A stretch of 33,433 bases of DNA, taken from the NCBI GenBank assembly GCA_025360455.1, contig JANYCF010000344.1, positions 1 to 33,433 on the forward strand, given 5' to 3'. The position numbers were made by a program, and so were the translations under genes. This document shows positions 8,317-17,471 of the stretch, piece by piece. Every line of letters begins with the position of its first letter. The stretch's first letter is position 1. Origin of the DNA: Opitutaceae bacterium. GTDB lineage: Bacteria > Verrucomicrobiota > Verrucomicrobiia > Opitutales > Opitutaceae. Under the pieces are notes generated by a model. It had not been told where the DNA came from. It saw nothing but the letters and a program-made list of their open reading frames with translations, and made no database searches.

Positions 8317-8399
8317 GAATCCCCGAAGCATTGGACCAGACCCCACGTAACATTATGTGCCCATCATCACTGCTTGCTGTCGGAGCGGCTTTATAGAGA

Positions 8400-9215
8400 A
8401 TGAAAACGCCTCTTCTTGTTCAACGATTTCGCAACGCGCTTAAAAACGACGGGGTTACCGGTACCGCCAGGAAGTGCGTCGTTGTTCCCATCCGTCAACT
8501 TCGCGACTGGCGGCAACAGTATCGCCGGTGGCGGTTCAACCACTCTAAAGATGCCAGGGTCATTTTCGAAATGGCCTACAAGCTGAATTTTTGGGACAAT
8601 AAGGAGAGTGTCAGCGGTCCCGGTTCAACTCTTGAGTACACCGCGAATCTTCGCCGTCATCTGCAAATAGTATTTAACGACTTTTCAATAAAGACGGTTT
8701 TTGATGCACCCTGCGGCGACTTCAACTGGATGCGTCAGGTGGTTGCAGCCAACCCCATCCATTACCGCGGCGGAGACATTGTTCCCGCTCTCATCAAAGC
8801 CAACCAGGCTGCTCACGGCAACAGCCGGACTGATTTTCTCACTTTCGACATCACCAGGGACAAATTTCCTGAAGCCGACCTTTGGATCTGCCGCGATTGT
8901 CTGTTTCATCTGTCCTATCGGCAGATTTATGCGGCGTTGAAAAATTTCTCCACGTCCAGCACGAGATATATTTTGGTCACCAACCACCGCAGCCAAATAG
9001 CTTTTCAAAATCACGACATTCGCACCGGAGATTGCCGGATGCTTAATCTCATGGCCCCGCCGTTCAATCTGTCCTCGGAGGTGAAATACAGGATTCAAGA
9101 GGGCACCGCTGCGGACTCGGGACATGAAATGTGCCTGTGGGACCGGGATCAGATCATCGCAGCCCTCCCCTCATTCGAATTGGCGTTGGCGGCAATCCCG
9201 GCAGATCCCGCGTGA
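8400..9215 (+). CDS. Class I SAM-dependent methyltransferase
   Basis: This 271-residue protein has a SAM-binding motif in VFDAPCGDFNWM (100-111), a second acidic strand end at GGD (124-126), and a post-motif segment LWICRDCLFHLS (161-172). These resemble small bacterial sugar methyltransferases. The N-terminal arm LRDWRQQYRRWRF (35-47) plus NHSK (48-51) matches the arm of the 3977 protein position for position at L, D, W, R, R, N, S and K. Codon use looks more AT-rich than its neighbours and it follows an 83-base gap, so it may be a later addition. The ATG has only a weak upstream GAGA as ribosome binding site. Confidence 0.72.
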   Translation: MKTPLLVQRFRNALKNDGVTGTARKCVVVPIRQLRDWRQQYRRWRFNHSKDARVIFEMAYKLNFWDNKESVSGPGSTLEYTANLRRHLQIVFNDFSIKTVFDAPCGDFNWMRQVVAANPIHYRGGDIVPALIKANQAAHGNSRTDFLTFDITRDKFPEADLWICRDCLFHLSYRQIYAALKNFSTSSTRYILVTNHRSQIAFQNHDIRTGDCRMLNLMAPPFNLSSEVKYRIQEGTAADSGHEMCLWDRDQIIAALPSFELALAAIPADPA

Positions 9216-9255
9216 AAGCCCACCCGATGAACAACGTGTCAGCCGGACGAAGCGA

Positions 9256-10374
9256 ATGAAGATCGCTTTCATATCCACCATTCTCGACTACCCGTGGGGC
9301 GGCGCGGATTTTCTCTGGACCCGCGCGGCGGAAGCAGCCGTCGAACGGGGCGACACCATTCTTCTCGTGGTTTCAAAGGTAGTCGCAGACCATTCCCGGA
9401 TCACCGCGCTTCGTGCGAAGGGTGCGACTGTGCATCTGCGGGAGAAGTTATCGATCCCAACCTCCCTCGGCACCAGGCTCGCTCGCCGTCTCCGCCGTTG
9501 GACCGGCTCATCCGACACCGAGGTCAATGCACTTGGCCAATTCCGTCCTGATCTCGTCATCTTCAGTTGTGGTGCCACATACGACCTCGCCTATTTTCCG
9601 GCCTGGGTGGACTGGTTGCTTTCGACCCGCACGCCATTCCGCCTGATTGCAAACTGGCAGATGGAGCAGCCGACCTTGGCTCCGGCCGAAACAGAACGAA
9701 TCGTGCGGCTTTTTTCCGCGGCTGATGCCCTTTGTTTTGTCTCCACGCGCAATTTGGCCACCACTCGCAGGCATTTGCAGGAGTCGCTGCCGCAGGCGCG
9801 TGTCATCCACAATCCCCTGCGGTGGCAACTAACCGACGTGCCTGCGTGGCCCGCTTCTCCGCCGTGGGGTCTGGCCACCATATCCCGATTGGAACCGGGC
9901 AAGGGCATCGGTTTATTTCTGCAAGCCGCCGCACAAGTACTGCCCCGCACCGACGAGTGGCAGATCAACATCCACGGCGTGGGTCCGGAAGAATCCGCCC
10001 TTCAGGCGCTCGTCGCCCGTCTTGACCTTCAAACCCGGGTCCATTTTCACGGTTACGTTCCCGATCTGCGCACGATCTGGAGCACCAACCACCTGATGGT
10101 ATCGCCGTCCCTCGAAGACGGTGTGCCCATGACGATCCCCGAAGCGTTGCTCTGCCACCGGCCTGTTCTCTCCAACGCAATCGGCGGGACGGAGGACTGG
10201 GTGCGCGATGGTGTGTCCGGTTTCATCAGTTCCATCCCGACACTTGCGCCGTTTGCGCGCGCCTTGCAGAGTGCCTGGGAGCAGCGCAACCAATGGGAAA
10301 TGATGGGGCGGACCGGAGCCGCCGACGCCACGGCCCGTTATCGGCCGAATGATTATGTCCAATTAATCCAATGA
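9256..10374 (+). CDS. Glycosyltransferase family 4
   Basis: This 372-residue GT-B enzyme starts with MKIAFISTILDYPWGGAD, the typical first strand and glycine-rich loop. The donor-binding half carries ATISRLEPGKGIGLFLQAA and the late motif EDGVPMTIPEAL. In that motif the first catalytic-region glutamate of E-x7-E is replaced by aspartate, with a glutamate just before it. The ATG at 9256 is chosen because the open frame upstream overlaps the preceding methyltransferase and shows no glycosyltransferase character. The stop overlaps the ATG of the carbamoyltransferase, so the two products may act in sequence. Donor and acceptor are unknown. Confidence 0.87.
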   Translation: MKIAFISTILDYPWGGADFLWTRAAEAAVERGDTILLVVSKVVADHSRITALRAKGATVHLREKLSIPTSLGTRLARRLRRWTGSSDTEVNALGQFRPDLVIFSCGATYDLAYFPAWVDWLLSTRTPFRLIANWQMEQPTLAPAETERIVRLFSAADALCFVSTRNLATTRRHLQESLPQARVIHNPLRWQLTDVPAWPASPPWGLATISRLEPGKGIGLFLQAAAQVLPRTDEWQINIHGVGPEESALQALVARLDLQTRVHFHGYVPDLRTIWSTNHLMVSPSLEDGVPMTIPEALLCHRPVLSNAIGGTEDWVRDGVSGFISSIPTLAPFARALQSAWEQRNQWEMMGRTGAADATARYRPNDYVQLIQ

Positions 10375-12164
10375 TGAGTCAAACCCCGCCCCGCTCTGTC
10401 GTGCTCGGTATCGGCGGTCTGCTCGGCCATGACGCCAACGCCGCGCTCATTGTCGACGGCCGCCTTATCGCGTCCTCACAGGAGGAACGTCACACGCGTC
10501 TCAAACACGACGGGACGTTTCCCCGTCACGCCATTGCCGAGTGCCTGGCCTTGGCCGGCCTTGATTCGCGCGACGTGACCGATGTCGTGTTCGCCGAGAA
10601 AGCTCTGCAAAGCCACCTGTTCGATCTGACCGGCCGCTCAGGCAATGCCTTCACGCGCAGCCTCGGCCGCGTCCTTCCCGAGGGCTGGGGCAATCTTTAC
10701 GGCCAGCAGGCGCGCGTCCTGTTGCCGCAGGCAAATTTCCATCACGCGTGGCATCATCTCTCGCACGTGGCGGGCGCCTTTCACACCTCGCCTTTCGAGC
10801 GCGCGGCGTTCCTTTGCGTCGACGGCAAGGGTGAAGACTACTCCGCGAGTGCCGGCGTGATTGATCACGGTGAGCTCAAACTTCTCTGGGAGCAGCCCTA
10901 CGAGAATGGTCTGGGCATGTTCTACACTCTCATCACGTACTTCCTCGGCTTTGTCTCCTTCGGTTCCGAATACAAGGTCATGGGTCTCGCTCCCTATGGC
11001 GAACCCCGCTACTTCAAGGAACTCTCGCGCCTCTTCACCTCCGACGATCGCGGCGGCTTCCGTTTGCACCGGGAAATCCGTTTCACCGAGCAGTCGCTGG
11101 TCGACGCCTTCCTGTGGACCGCTGGATTGATTGGCATTCCCGTCCGGGGAAAATCCGATCCGCTGGACCAGGTCCACATCGACCTCGCCACCTCGCTCCA
11201 ACAAATCTTCGAGGACGAAGTTTTTAAGATGGCGCGGTTCCTTCGCACGGAGACCGGCGAAGATAACGTGCTTTTCTGCGGCGGCTGCGCCCAAAATTGC
11301 GTGGCCGCCGGCAAGCTTCGCGCGCAGGGAATCTTCTCCCATGTTTTCAATTCCCCGGTCGGTGGCGACATGGGCTCCGGACTCGGCGCCACGCTGCTCT
11401 TTGAGCGCGAGCGTCGCCGTGGCCAGCCCTTCAAGGCCGATGCCCGCGGATTTTATCTCGGCGGCGAACCCGGCCCGGTGCCCGCGGCCGCGCACCCTTG
11501 GCAGGTGAAGTTTGAGGGCGACCTGCACGCCTTCGTCGGGGAACAGCTCGCCGCCGGGAAAATTGTCGCCGTGGTGCGCGGCGGCATGGAGCTCGGGGCG
11601 CGCGCCCTGGGCGCCCGGTCCATCTTTGCCGATCCACGCGCGCCGGGCATGCAGTCGCGGCTCAATCTCGCGGTGAAATTCCGGGAGTCGTTCCGGCCAT
11701 TCGCTCCCGCGATTCTCGCCGAGCACACGGGCGAGTGGTTCGATTCCGCGGCTGAATCGGACTACATGAATTACACCGCCTACCTGCGCCCGGAGTTACG
11801 CGCGCCTCTACCGGAGAAGTTTGCGAGCCTGCGCGAGCGACTCGATTTTCCTCGGTGCTCCATTCCGAGTGTGATCCATGTGGATTTCACGGCGCGGCTG
11901 CAGACGATCCGTCAAGAAGTGCACCCCGATTTTCATAAATTCATCACCGCCTTTCACGCCCTCACCGGCGTGCCGATTCTTATCAACACCTCCTTCAACG
12001 TCGCGGGCCAGCCGATCGTCCGTACCGCCGCCGAGGGCTGGGACTGTTTCGTCAACACCGACATCGACCTGCTCGTGCTCAACGACGAGGTCTTCCGCAA
12101 TCCGTTCGGAAAAACCCGCGAGGAAAAACTCTCATGGTTAAAGCAATTCGCCAAGCTGGCCTGA
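10371..12164 (+). CDS. Carbamoyltransferase, NodU/CmcH/TobZ family
   Basis: This 597-residue enzyme would transfer a carbamoyl group from carbamoyl phosphate, via carbamoyl-adenylate, to a hydroxyl, here most likely on a sugar. It has the two-domain layout of the family. The N-terminal Kae1-like domain has GIGGLLGHDANAAL (13-26), SQEERHTR (36-43), and the metal-binding WHHLSH (127-132). The C-terminal YrdC-like domain has MELGARALGARSI near 405-418 and FNVAGQPIVRT in the distal part. Full length and all major motifs argue for activity. It is coupled by ATGA overlap to the GT4 at 9256. The usual DUF5989/SxtJ companions of some carbamoyltransferase loci are not seen. The target sugar is unknown. 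Confidence 0.92.
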   Translation: MMSQTPPRSVVLGIGGLLGHDANAALIVDGRLIASSQEERHTRLKHDGTFPRHAIAECLALAGLDSRDVTDVVFAEKALQSHLFDLTGRSGNAFTRSLGRVLPEGWGNLYGQQARVLLPQANFHHAWHHLSHVAGAFHTSPFERAAFLCVDGKGEDYSASAGVIDHGELKLLWEQPYENGLGMFYTLITYFLGFVSFGSEYKVMGLAPYGEPRYFKELSRLFTSDDRGGFRLHREIRFTEQSLVDAFLWTAGLIGIPVRGKSDPLDQVHIDLATSLQQIFEDEVFKMARFLRTETGEDNVLFCGGCAQNCVAAGKLRAQGIFSHVFNSPVGGDMGSGLGATLLFERERRRGQPFKADARGFYLGGEPGPVPAAAHPWQVKFEGDLHAFVGEQLAAGKIVAVVRGGMELGARALGARSIFADPRAPGMQSRLNLAVKFRESFRPFAPAILAEHTGEWFDSAAESDYMNYTAYLRPELRAPLPEKFASLRERLDFPRCSIPSVIHVDFTARLQTIRQEVHPDFHKFITAFHALTGVPILINTSFNVAGQPIVRTAAEGWDCFVNTDIDLLVLNDEVFRNPFGKTREEKLSWLKQFAKLA

Positions 12165-12271
12165 AAATCACCGTCGCTCTGCTAAAACTGTTCGTCCGTT
12201 CGCCCGCGCCGGGCTGGCGGCGCAGCACCAGGCCCACCACTCTGCGCGGTCGCTGATCGACCGCTCATCCC

Positions 12272-13180
12272 TTGGATATATCCGTCATCATCCCCACGCA
12301 CAATCCCCGGCGCGATTATCTTGATCGCGTTATCGCGGCCTTGAGCGAACAGACACTGCCGAAGGACGAATGGGAACTGGTCATCGTCGACAATTGCTCG
12401 CAGCCGGCGCTGCCACCCGATCTGGCGCAACGCGGTCATCCCGCCGGACGCGTCGTGCGGGAGGAACGCGTCGGCCTCACCGCCGCACGGTTGTCCGGCT
12501 TCGCCGCCACCAGCGGAGAAATCATCGTGCTTGTGGACGATGACAATGTTCTGGCCTCCGATTATCTCGTTACGGTCAGGAACATCGCGGCGGCGAACCT
12601 TCGGCTGGGAACCTGCAGCGGCCGGGTCGATTTGGAATTTGCCGCCGGCGTGATGTCGCCACCCAAAGAATGGTGGGGTTACCTCGCTTATCGCCAACCC
12701 CAGGTCGCCACCTGCTCGAACGAAATTGATCACCATGACTCGACGCCGTGGGGCGCGGGCATGGTTATCCGCCGGGCAGTCGCCGACGCCTACCGTGACC
12801 TGGCGCAGGCCGATGCCTCGCGCACCTCACTCGATCTCCAGGGCAAGCGTTTGGTTTACGGAGGCGACACTGACATCGCGTACACCGGTTGCGACCGCGG
12901 CTTCAGCAAAGGCGTTTTCCCGGAGCTGCGGTTGCTGCACTTGATTCCGCCCGAGCGTTGCACCGAGGATTTTTTCGAACGCTCCATCGAAGGCCGGGGT
13001 TATTCCGAACAATTGCATCGTCTCGTCCGCCAAGGTCGGATGGAAAATCCCCGCCGTTCCCTGCGTCGCTGGCTTGGCGACTGGTGGCACGCGTGGAAAT
13101 CCGGCCGGCCGGCCCGTTTCGAACTGGCCGCGCGCCGTCGCGGGCTCGCCCGGGCCTGGCGGGAACTGCCGCATCCGTGA
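12272..13180 (+). CDS. Glycosyltransferase family 2
   Basis: This 302-residue inverting GT-A enzyme starts MDISVIIPTHNPRRDYLD, the classical GT2 opening. Nucleotide-binding IVDNCS (38-43) follows, then the metal-binding acidic triad in LVDDDNV (89-91), with later segments typical of family 2. The start is a TTG at 12272: an in-frame TGA lies 18 bases upstream and no ATG or GTG occurs before the conserved first strand. No good ribosome binding site is visible, so expression may depend on upstream read-through or be low. The 107-base gap before it is otherwise empty. The stop overlaps the next gene's GTG. Confidence 0.85.
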   Translation: MDISVIIPTHNPRRDYLDRVIAALSEQTLPKDEWELVIVDNCSQPALPPDLAQRGHPAGRVVREERVGLTAARLSGFAATSGEIIVLVDDDNVLASDYLVTVRNIAAANLRLGTCSGRVDLEFAAGVMSPPKEWWGYLAYRQPQVATCSNEIDHHDSTPWGAGMVIRRAVADAYRDLAQADASRTSLDLQGKRLVYGGDTDIAYTGCDRGFSKGVFPELRLLHLIPPERCTEDFFERSIEGRGYSEQLHRLVRQGRMENPRRSLRRWLGDWWHAWKSGRPARFELAARRRGLARAWRELPHP

Positions 13181-14313
13181 GTACGCCGCGCATTTATTTC
13201 TACAACTCCGGCGAACCGGACAACCTGCAGGACGACATCATCGCCCTCGCCGAAGGCTTGCGCGCACTGGGTGTGCCTTACTTCTCGCGCTGCAATTACT
13301 GGCGGCTACACCCGGACCGCGATGACTGGCTGTTCACCGCCAGTCCGGAAGTTTCACCGCAGGACTGCGACGTGGTCGTCTACCCGTGCACTTATTTTTA
13401 TTGGATAGCGATGGGCACGTTCAAACTGGTGGAGCGGCCGCTGCCGATGGAATTATTCCAGCCCGGCCGCCGGCATCGCAACGTGCTTTTTGATTTTCTC
13501 GACGGTCACCGCACCATTTCCTGGCGTCCGGAATTCCGGCATTTCGATCTGATCTTGCGGGCCAAGCTCAACCGGCGCTCCTGGCATCCGTCGAACATGC
13601 AGCCTTGGACACTCAGTCTTTCCAACCGCGTGATCGAACACACCGCCGGCGGTCCGCGATTCGCAGATCGCCAGCCCGCCTGTCTGGTAAACTTCGGGGC
13701 CTCGCATCCGTACCCACACGGTTCCCGCGATCTGGCCGAGCAACGCTTTCACCCGCTGCTGGCGCGATTGCTGCCCTTGGACCGGACCGTCGACAATCTC
13801 GCCACCGCGCCGACGGACCCGACGCAACGCCTGCTCTGGGAACAGACCGGCGGACGTTTCTCCGCCGACTATTACTCAAGGGTAAAGTCGACGCAGGCAG
13901 TTTCGTGTTTTTGCGGAGAAATTATTCCACCGATGCCCTGGCGCGATCCCGGCGCGTTGCTGGTCGGCGGCAACAAGGCAAAATTGCGGCGCAAATTCTA
14001 CCGCTTACTGTCCACCTTTGATCCACGACCCGACCGCATCGTACAATGGGACAGCTTTCGTTTCTGGGAGACCTTGGCGGCGGGCTCTGTCGCCTTTCAC
14101 CTGGATCTCGAGCGCTATGGCGTCACCTTGCCCGTCATGCCGCAAAACTGGGTGCACTACATCGGCATCGATCTCGAAAACCCCATGGCAACTCTTGATC
14201 GGCTGCGGTCCGATCCCAGCCAACTCGCCACCATCGCCGCCAACGGCCAAGCGTGGGCAATGCAACACTACGCGCCGCAGGCCACGGCGGCGCGATTCCT
14301 TTTGTTGCTGTGA
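13177..14313 (+). CDS. Glycosyltransferase-like protein of uncertain family
   Basis: This 378-residue cytoplasmic protein is not one I can place in a named family. Its first part (RIYFYNSGEPDNLQDD, 5-20) does not look like a standard GT4 opening. Its last third has WDSFRFWETLAAG (291-303) followed by an aliphatic strand, recalling the R-x-x-E-x-L-A-A-G donor-site segment of CgeB/YkvP-like and other GT-B proteins. A glycosyltransferase role is inferred from that and from lying between two glycosyltransferase genes with GTGA overlaps on both sides. The GTG at 13177 is used because the upstream open frame overlaps the GT2 gene. Confidence 0.6.
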   Translation: MSTPRIYFYNSGEPDNLQDDIIALAEGLRALGVPYFSRCNYWRLHPDRDDWLFTASPEVSPQDCDVVVYPCTYFYWIAMGTFKLVERPLPMELFQPGRRHRNVLFDFLDGHRTISWRPEFRHFDLILRAKLNRRSWHPSNMQPWTLSLSNRVIEHTAGGPRFADRQPACLVNFGASHPYPHGSRDLAEQRFHPLLARLLPLDRTVDNLATAPTDPTQRLLWEQTGGRFSADYYSRVKSTQAVSCFCGEIIPPMPWRDPGALLVGGNKAKLRRKFYRLLSTFDPRPDRIVQWDSFRFWETLAAGSVAFHLDLERYGVTLPVMPQNWVHYIGIDLENPMATLDRLRSDPSQLATIAANGQAWAMQHYAPQATAARFLLLL

Positions 14314-15506
14314 GCGAACCATCCGAACTGCCCCTGCCCCGCGTGCTGCTTCTCACCCGGGAAATCCCGCAGGGCGCCAACGCCGGCAGCCAGCAATTGC
14401 TGCGCGCGTTCCGCGACTATCCCGCGGATCGTCTCCTGGTCGTCGGCCCCGCACCGGTGGCGGGGGCGGAATTGCTCGGCTGTGACTATCTCGATTATCC
14501 TTTGCCCGTGAAGCGCTGGATCGACACCCGTTTTCACACTTGGGTCAATCTCGCCAATGCGCTCGGACTTATCCCCCAACCTCGCCAAGCTTGGCTCCGG
14601 GAGAAAATCGACCGCTTCCAACCCGACCTTGTCGTGACAGTGATGGACTGCTTCTCGTACTATTCCATCGCGGCCGACGTGGCGCGGAAACGCCGCCTGC
14701 CGCTGCTGACCATCACGATGGATCGGCCGGACAGTTTCGAACGCGTGGCGCACCGATGGCGCGGTGTGCAATTCGACCGGATTGGCCGCATCTACCGCCA
14801 GGCCGCCGCCAATCTCGCTGTTTCGCGACAGATGTCCGTTTGGTTGCGGCGCGTTTTTCGGGCCAGGACCGAGGTCCATTATTTTGCCCCGTCCGCTGAT
14901 ATTCCGCGGGGCGATCCCGCTCTCTGCAAAAGCCCGCGAACCCCGGGGCGCTTCGTATTAGCTTATGCCGGTTCCCTTGAGTATGGCTACGAGCGACAGA
15001 TCGCGGCCTTGCTGCCTGAACTCGAAGCGGCGGGCATCACCTTGCGTGTGTACTCCGCCCACACCAAACGCCTGCCCGCCTCTCCGGCGTTGGATCTGCG
15101 CTCTTTTTTGCCGGTGCAGGAACTCTGGCGTGAACTGCTTGCCAGCGGCGATGCGCTGCTGTTGCCCTACCCATTCAGTCACGAGGACGCGACGCTCTAC
15201 CGCACCCACTTTCCGACCAAGCTTTCGGAATATTATACGCTCGGGCTGCCAATTTTTCTGCTCGGCCCAAGTTACGCCACCGGTATCCGCTGGGGTTTGG
15301 ATCATCCCGGTTCGGCGCTGGTGGTCACCGACAACGACCCGGCGGCTTGGCGGCGAGCCCTCCTCCGGCTTAAGGAGGAGCCGGAACTACGCGTTCAACT
15401 GGCCAACGGGGCACAGCAGATCGCGACCGAATCATTTTCTCCCGCCGCCAGCCATCGGCAGTTTCACCACTCATTGGCCCGCGCCGTAGTTCCTGCGGCC
15501 AAATAA
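14310..15506 (+). CDS. Glycosyltransferase, GT4-like
   Basis: This 398-residue GT-B protein opens with RVLLLTREIPQGANAGSQQL. Its C-terminal half begins near FVLAYAGSLEYGYERQI and contains LLPYPFS and FPTKLSEYYTLGLP, the donor-site K-x-x-E-Y-x-x-x-G-x-P pattern of GT4-like enzymes. The usual E-x7-E is not obvious, so it is a divergent member. The GTG start at 14310 overlaps the previous stop (GTGA). An upstream in-frame ATG at 14253 would lie well inside the preceding gene. Sugar specificity is unknown. Confidence 0.78.
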   Translation: MSEPSELPLPRVLLLTREIPQGANAGSQQLLRAFRDYPADRLLVVGPAPVAGAELLGCDYLDYPLPVKRWIDTRFHTWVNLANALGLIPQPRQAWLREKIDRFQPDLVVTVMDCFSYYSIAADVARKRRLPLLTITMDRPDSFERVAHRWRGVQFDRIGRIYRQAAANLAVSRQMSVWLRRVFRARTEVHYFAPSADIPRGDPALCKSPRTPGRFVLAYAGSLEYGYERQIAALLPELEAAGITLRVYSAHTKRLPASPALDLRSFLPVQELWRELLASGDALLLPYPFSHEDATLYRTHFPTKLSEYYTLGLPIFLLGPSYATGIRWGLDHPGSALVVTDNDPAAWRRALLRLKEEPELRVQLANGAQQIATESFSPAASHRQFHHSLARAVVPAAK

Positions 15507-15524
15507 ATTCTCCGACTCCACTTC

Positions 15525-16217
15525 ATGCCGCTGAACACCCTTTCCCTCGGACGCCCGCTGACCTCGTATGCCAAGACGCAAGCCTGGATTGGCACATTGA
15601 TCCGCAATCGGAAATTTCAGCTCAAGCGCCCACGAGTCTTGGCCTCAAAGTATCTCGACGTCGGCTGCGGCCCGAATGCACACGACGATTTCATCAACCT
15701 GGATTTTCTCTGGCATCCGCAGGTCGATGTTTGTTGGGACATCAGTCGCGGCCTTCCCTTCGCCGATGGCTCGCTGCAGGGAGTTTTCTCCGAGCATTGC
15801 CTCGAACATTTTCCGCTTCCCGCAGCGATTAATCTGCTGCGGGAGATACGTCGGGTACTCGCACCGCAAGGGATCGCCCGCATCATTGTCCCCGACGGTG
15901 AGCTCTACCTTCGCACTTACGCCCGGCATCTCAACGGCGATTCTTCCACCCGTTTCCCCTATCAAGACAACGACACCTGCCAGGGAGTTTGGTCTCCCAT
16001 TGTCAGCGTGAACCGGATTTTTTATCAGGACCGAGAATCGCTCTACGGCCATCGCACCATTTTCGATTTTCAACTGCTGCGCACCGTGCTGCAACAAGGC
16101 GGATTTTTGCACGTGGAGCGTCGGGCCTTCGGTCAAGGATCTGACGCGAAATTAATCATTGATACACCGTCACGGCAGGTCGAATCGCTCTACCTCGACG
16201 CGTGGGGTGTGAGTTAA
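15525..16217 (+). CDS. Class I SAM-dependent methyltransferase (Methyltransf_11-like)
   Basis: This 230-residue protein has motif I YLDVGCGPN (43-51), an acidic second strand (VDVCWD, 67-72), LPFADGS (77-83) and SEHCLEHF (89-96). These are the standard order for small-molecule methyltransferases of the Methyltransf_11 type. It presumably methylates a sugar or lipid-linked intermediate. The ATG at 15525 follows an 18-base gap. It sits between two glycosyltransferases, so its substrate may be the product of one of them. Confidence 0.82.
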   Translation: MPLNTLSLGRPLTSYAKTQAWIGTLIRNRKFQLKRPRVLASKYLDVGCGPNAHDDFINLDFLWHPQVDVCWDISRGLPFADGSLQGVFSEHCLEHFPLPAAINLLREIRRVLAPQGIARIIVPDGELYLRTYARHLNGDSSTRFPYQDNDTCQGVWSPIVSVNRIFYQDRESLYGHRTIFDFQLLRTVLQQGGFLHVERRAFGQGSDAKLIIDTPSRQVESLYLDAWGVS

Positions 16218-16234
16218 ACCCTCGGATTTCCGCA

Positions 16235-17461
16235 GTGATACCAGGAAAAACAATCCTCATTCTGACTTCGGCGCACCTCTGTCGCAACCCGCGCGTCGTC
16301 AAAGAAGCCACCGCCCTTGGCAGGGCGGGTTATGCGGTCACGGTCATGAGCGTGTCGGTCGATCTGCGCTTCGAGGCGCTGGACCGTGAACTAATGCGCG
16401 GGTTGCCGTTTCAGCGTGTGACTATCGACTATGCGTCTGACACGGCCGTCGCACGCATCGCCGATTTTTTTCAACGAGGTGTCACTTGGGCCAGCCGACA
16501 GCTTTGCCGGAAATTCGGGATCGAATCCGCACAGACTCTCGGCCCCGCCTCGGCGCTGCTGCGCCAGGCGCGCTGCTTTCACGCGGACCTCACCATTGTC
16601 CATACAGAAATCCCCATTTGGGCAGCACAGTACCTGATCGCCGACGGGCGTCGCGTGGCCGTGGACGTGGAAGACTGGTACTCGGAAGATCTGCTCTATG
16701 CCGATCGACAGAGCCGGCCTATCCGGCTTTTGCGCAAAGCCGAAGCATTCGCCCTCCGTCACGCCGTCTACTCCTCCGCCACGGCGCAAAGTATGGCCGA
16801 CGCCCTGCAAACCGCCTATGCCTGCGCAAAACCTTTGGTCATCCGCAACGCTTTCCCGTTGCAAAGCCAGTCACGCATCGACCGCCCTGCCACCACGACG
16901 ACCCCAAGCTTTATTTGGTTCTCCCAAACTATCGGTCCGGGCCGTGGTCTCGAATTATTTTTCGCCGCTTGGGCTCGCACCACCAAGCCGAGCCGGGTGT
17001 ATCTGCTGGGTGATGATCGCCCCGGGTATCGCGAAAAATTGCTTGCCCGTCTGCCGGCCACACGCCGCAGCGACATTCATTTTATCCCGCTGGTGAAACC
17101 CGAGGAACTGCCCGCCAAACTCGCAGAATTCGACATCGGACTCGCGCTGGAACCCCACTGGCCCCTGAATCGTAACATCACGATCACAAACAAAATCCTG
17201 CAATACCTTAATGCCGGCCTGGCCATCGTCGCGACCGACACCGCCGGACAGACGGAAGTGATGCAAGCCGCACCGGATTGCGGCATCCTTGTGAGTGCGC
17301 ACGAGACCAAGGAGTTTTCCGAAAAACTGGATGCGCTCATCGGTGACTCGGCGGGACTCCGCCGCGCACAAGTCGCCGCCCGGACCGCCGCCGAGAGGGA
17401 GTTTTGCTGGGAACGAGAAACTCCACGCCTGTTGGCCGTGATCGAGCAAGCCTTGCGCTGA
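16235..17461 (+). CDS. Glycosyltransferase, GT4-like
   Basis: This 408-residue GT-B protein opens with KTILILTSAHLCRNPRVVKE, a GT4-type N-terminal strand plus the N-P-R-V segment common in this group. The donor half carries SQTIGPGRGLELFF and, near the end, ITNKILQYLNAGLAIVAT. The second catalytic-region glutamate is replaced by an asparagine/lysine context, as in several GT4-like subfamilies. The start is GTG at 16235, 18 bases past the previous stop. A GTG at 16202 would overlap the previous gene and add residues unlike the family. No clear ribosome binding site is seen. Confidence 0.8.
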   Translation: MIPGKTILILTSAHLCRNPRVVKEATALGRAGYAVTVMSVSVDLRFEALDRELMRGLPFQRVTIDYASDTAVARIADFFQRGVTWASRQLCRKFGIESAQTLGPASALLRQARCFHADLTIVHTEIPIWAAQYLIADGRRVAVDVEDWYSEDLLYADRQSRPIRLLRKAEAFALRHAVYSSATAQSMADALQTAYACAKPLVIRNAFPLQSQSRIDRPATTTTPSFIWFSQTIGPGRGLELFFAAWARTTKPSRVYLLGDDRPGYREKLLARLPATRRSDIHFIPLVKPEELPAKLAEFDIGLALEPHWPLNRNITITNKILQYLNAGLAIVATDTAGQTEVMQAAPDCGILVSAHETKEFSEKLDALIGDSAGLRRAQVAARTAAEREFCWERETPRLLAVIEQALR

Positions 17462-17471
17462 AGTCCCAATA

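Noticed and set aside
10638-11726. Long antisense open frame (362 codons) opposite the carbamoyltransferase
   Set aside because: Same reason: strong family motifs on the + strand, none on the antisense product.
12134-12256. 40-codon open frame overlapping the end of the carbamoyltransferase
   Set aside because: Most of its 5' part lies in another frame of the carbamoyltransferase gene, it has no ribosome binding site, and it does not resemble the DUF5989 small protein found beside some carbamoyltransferases.
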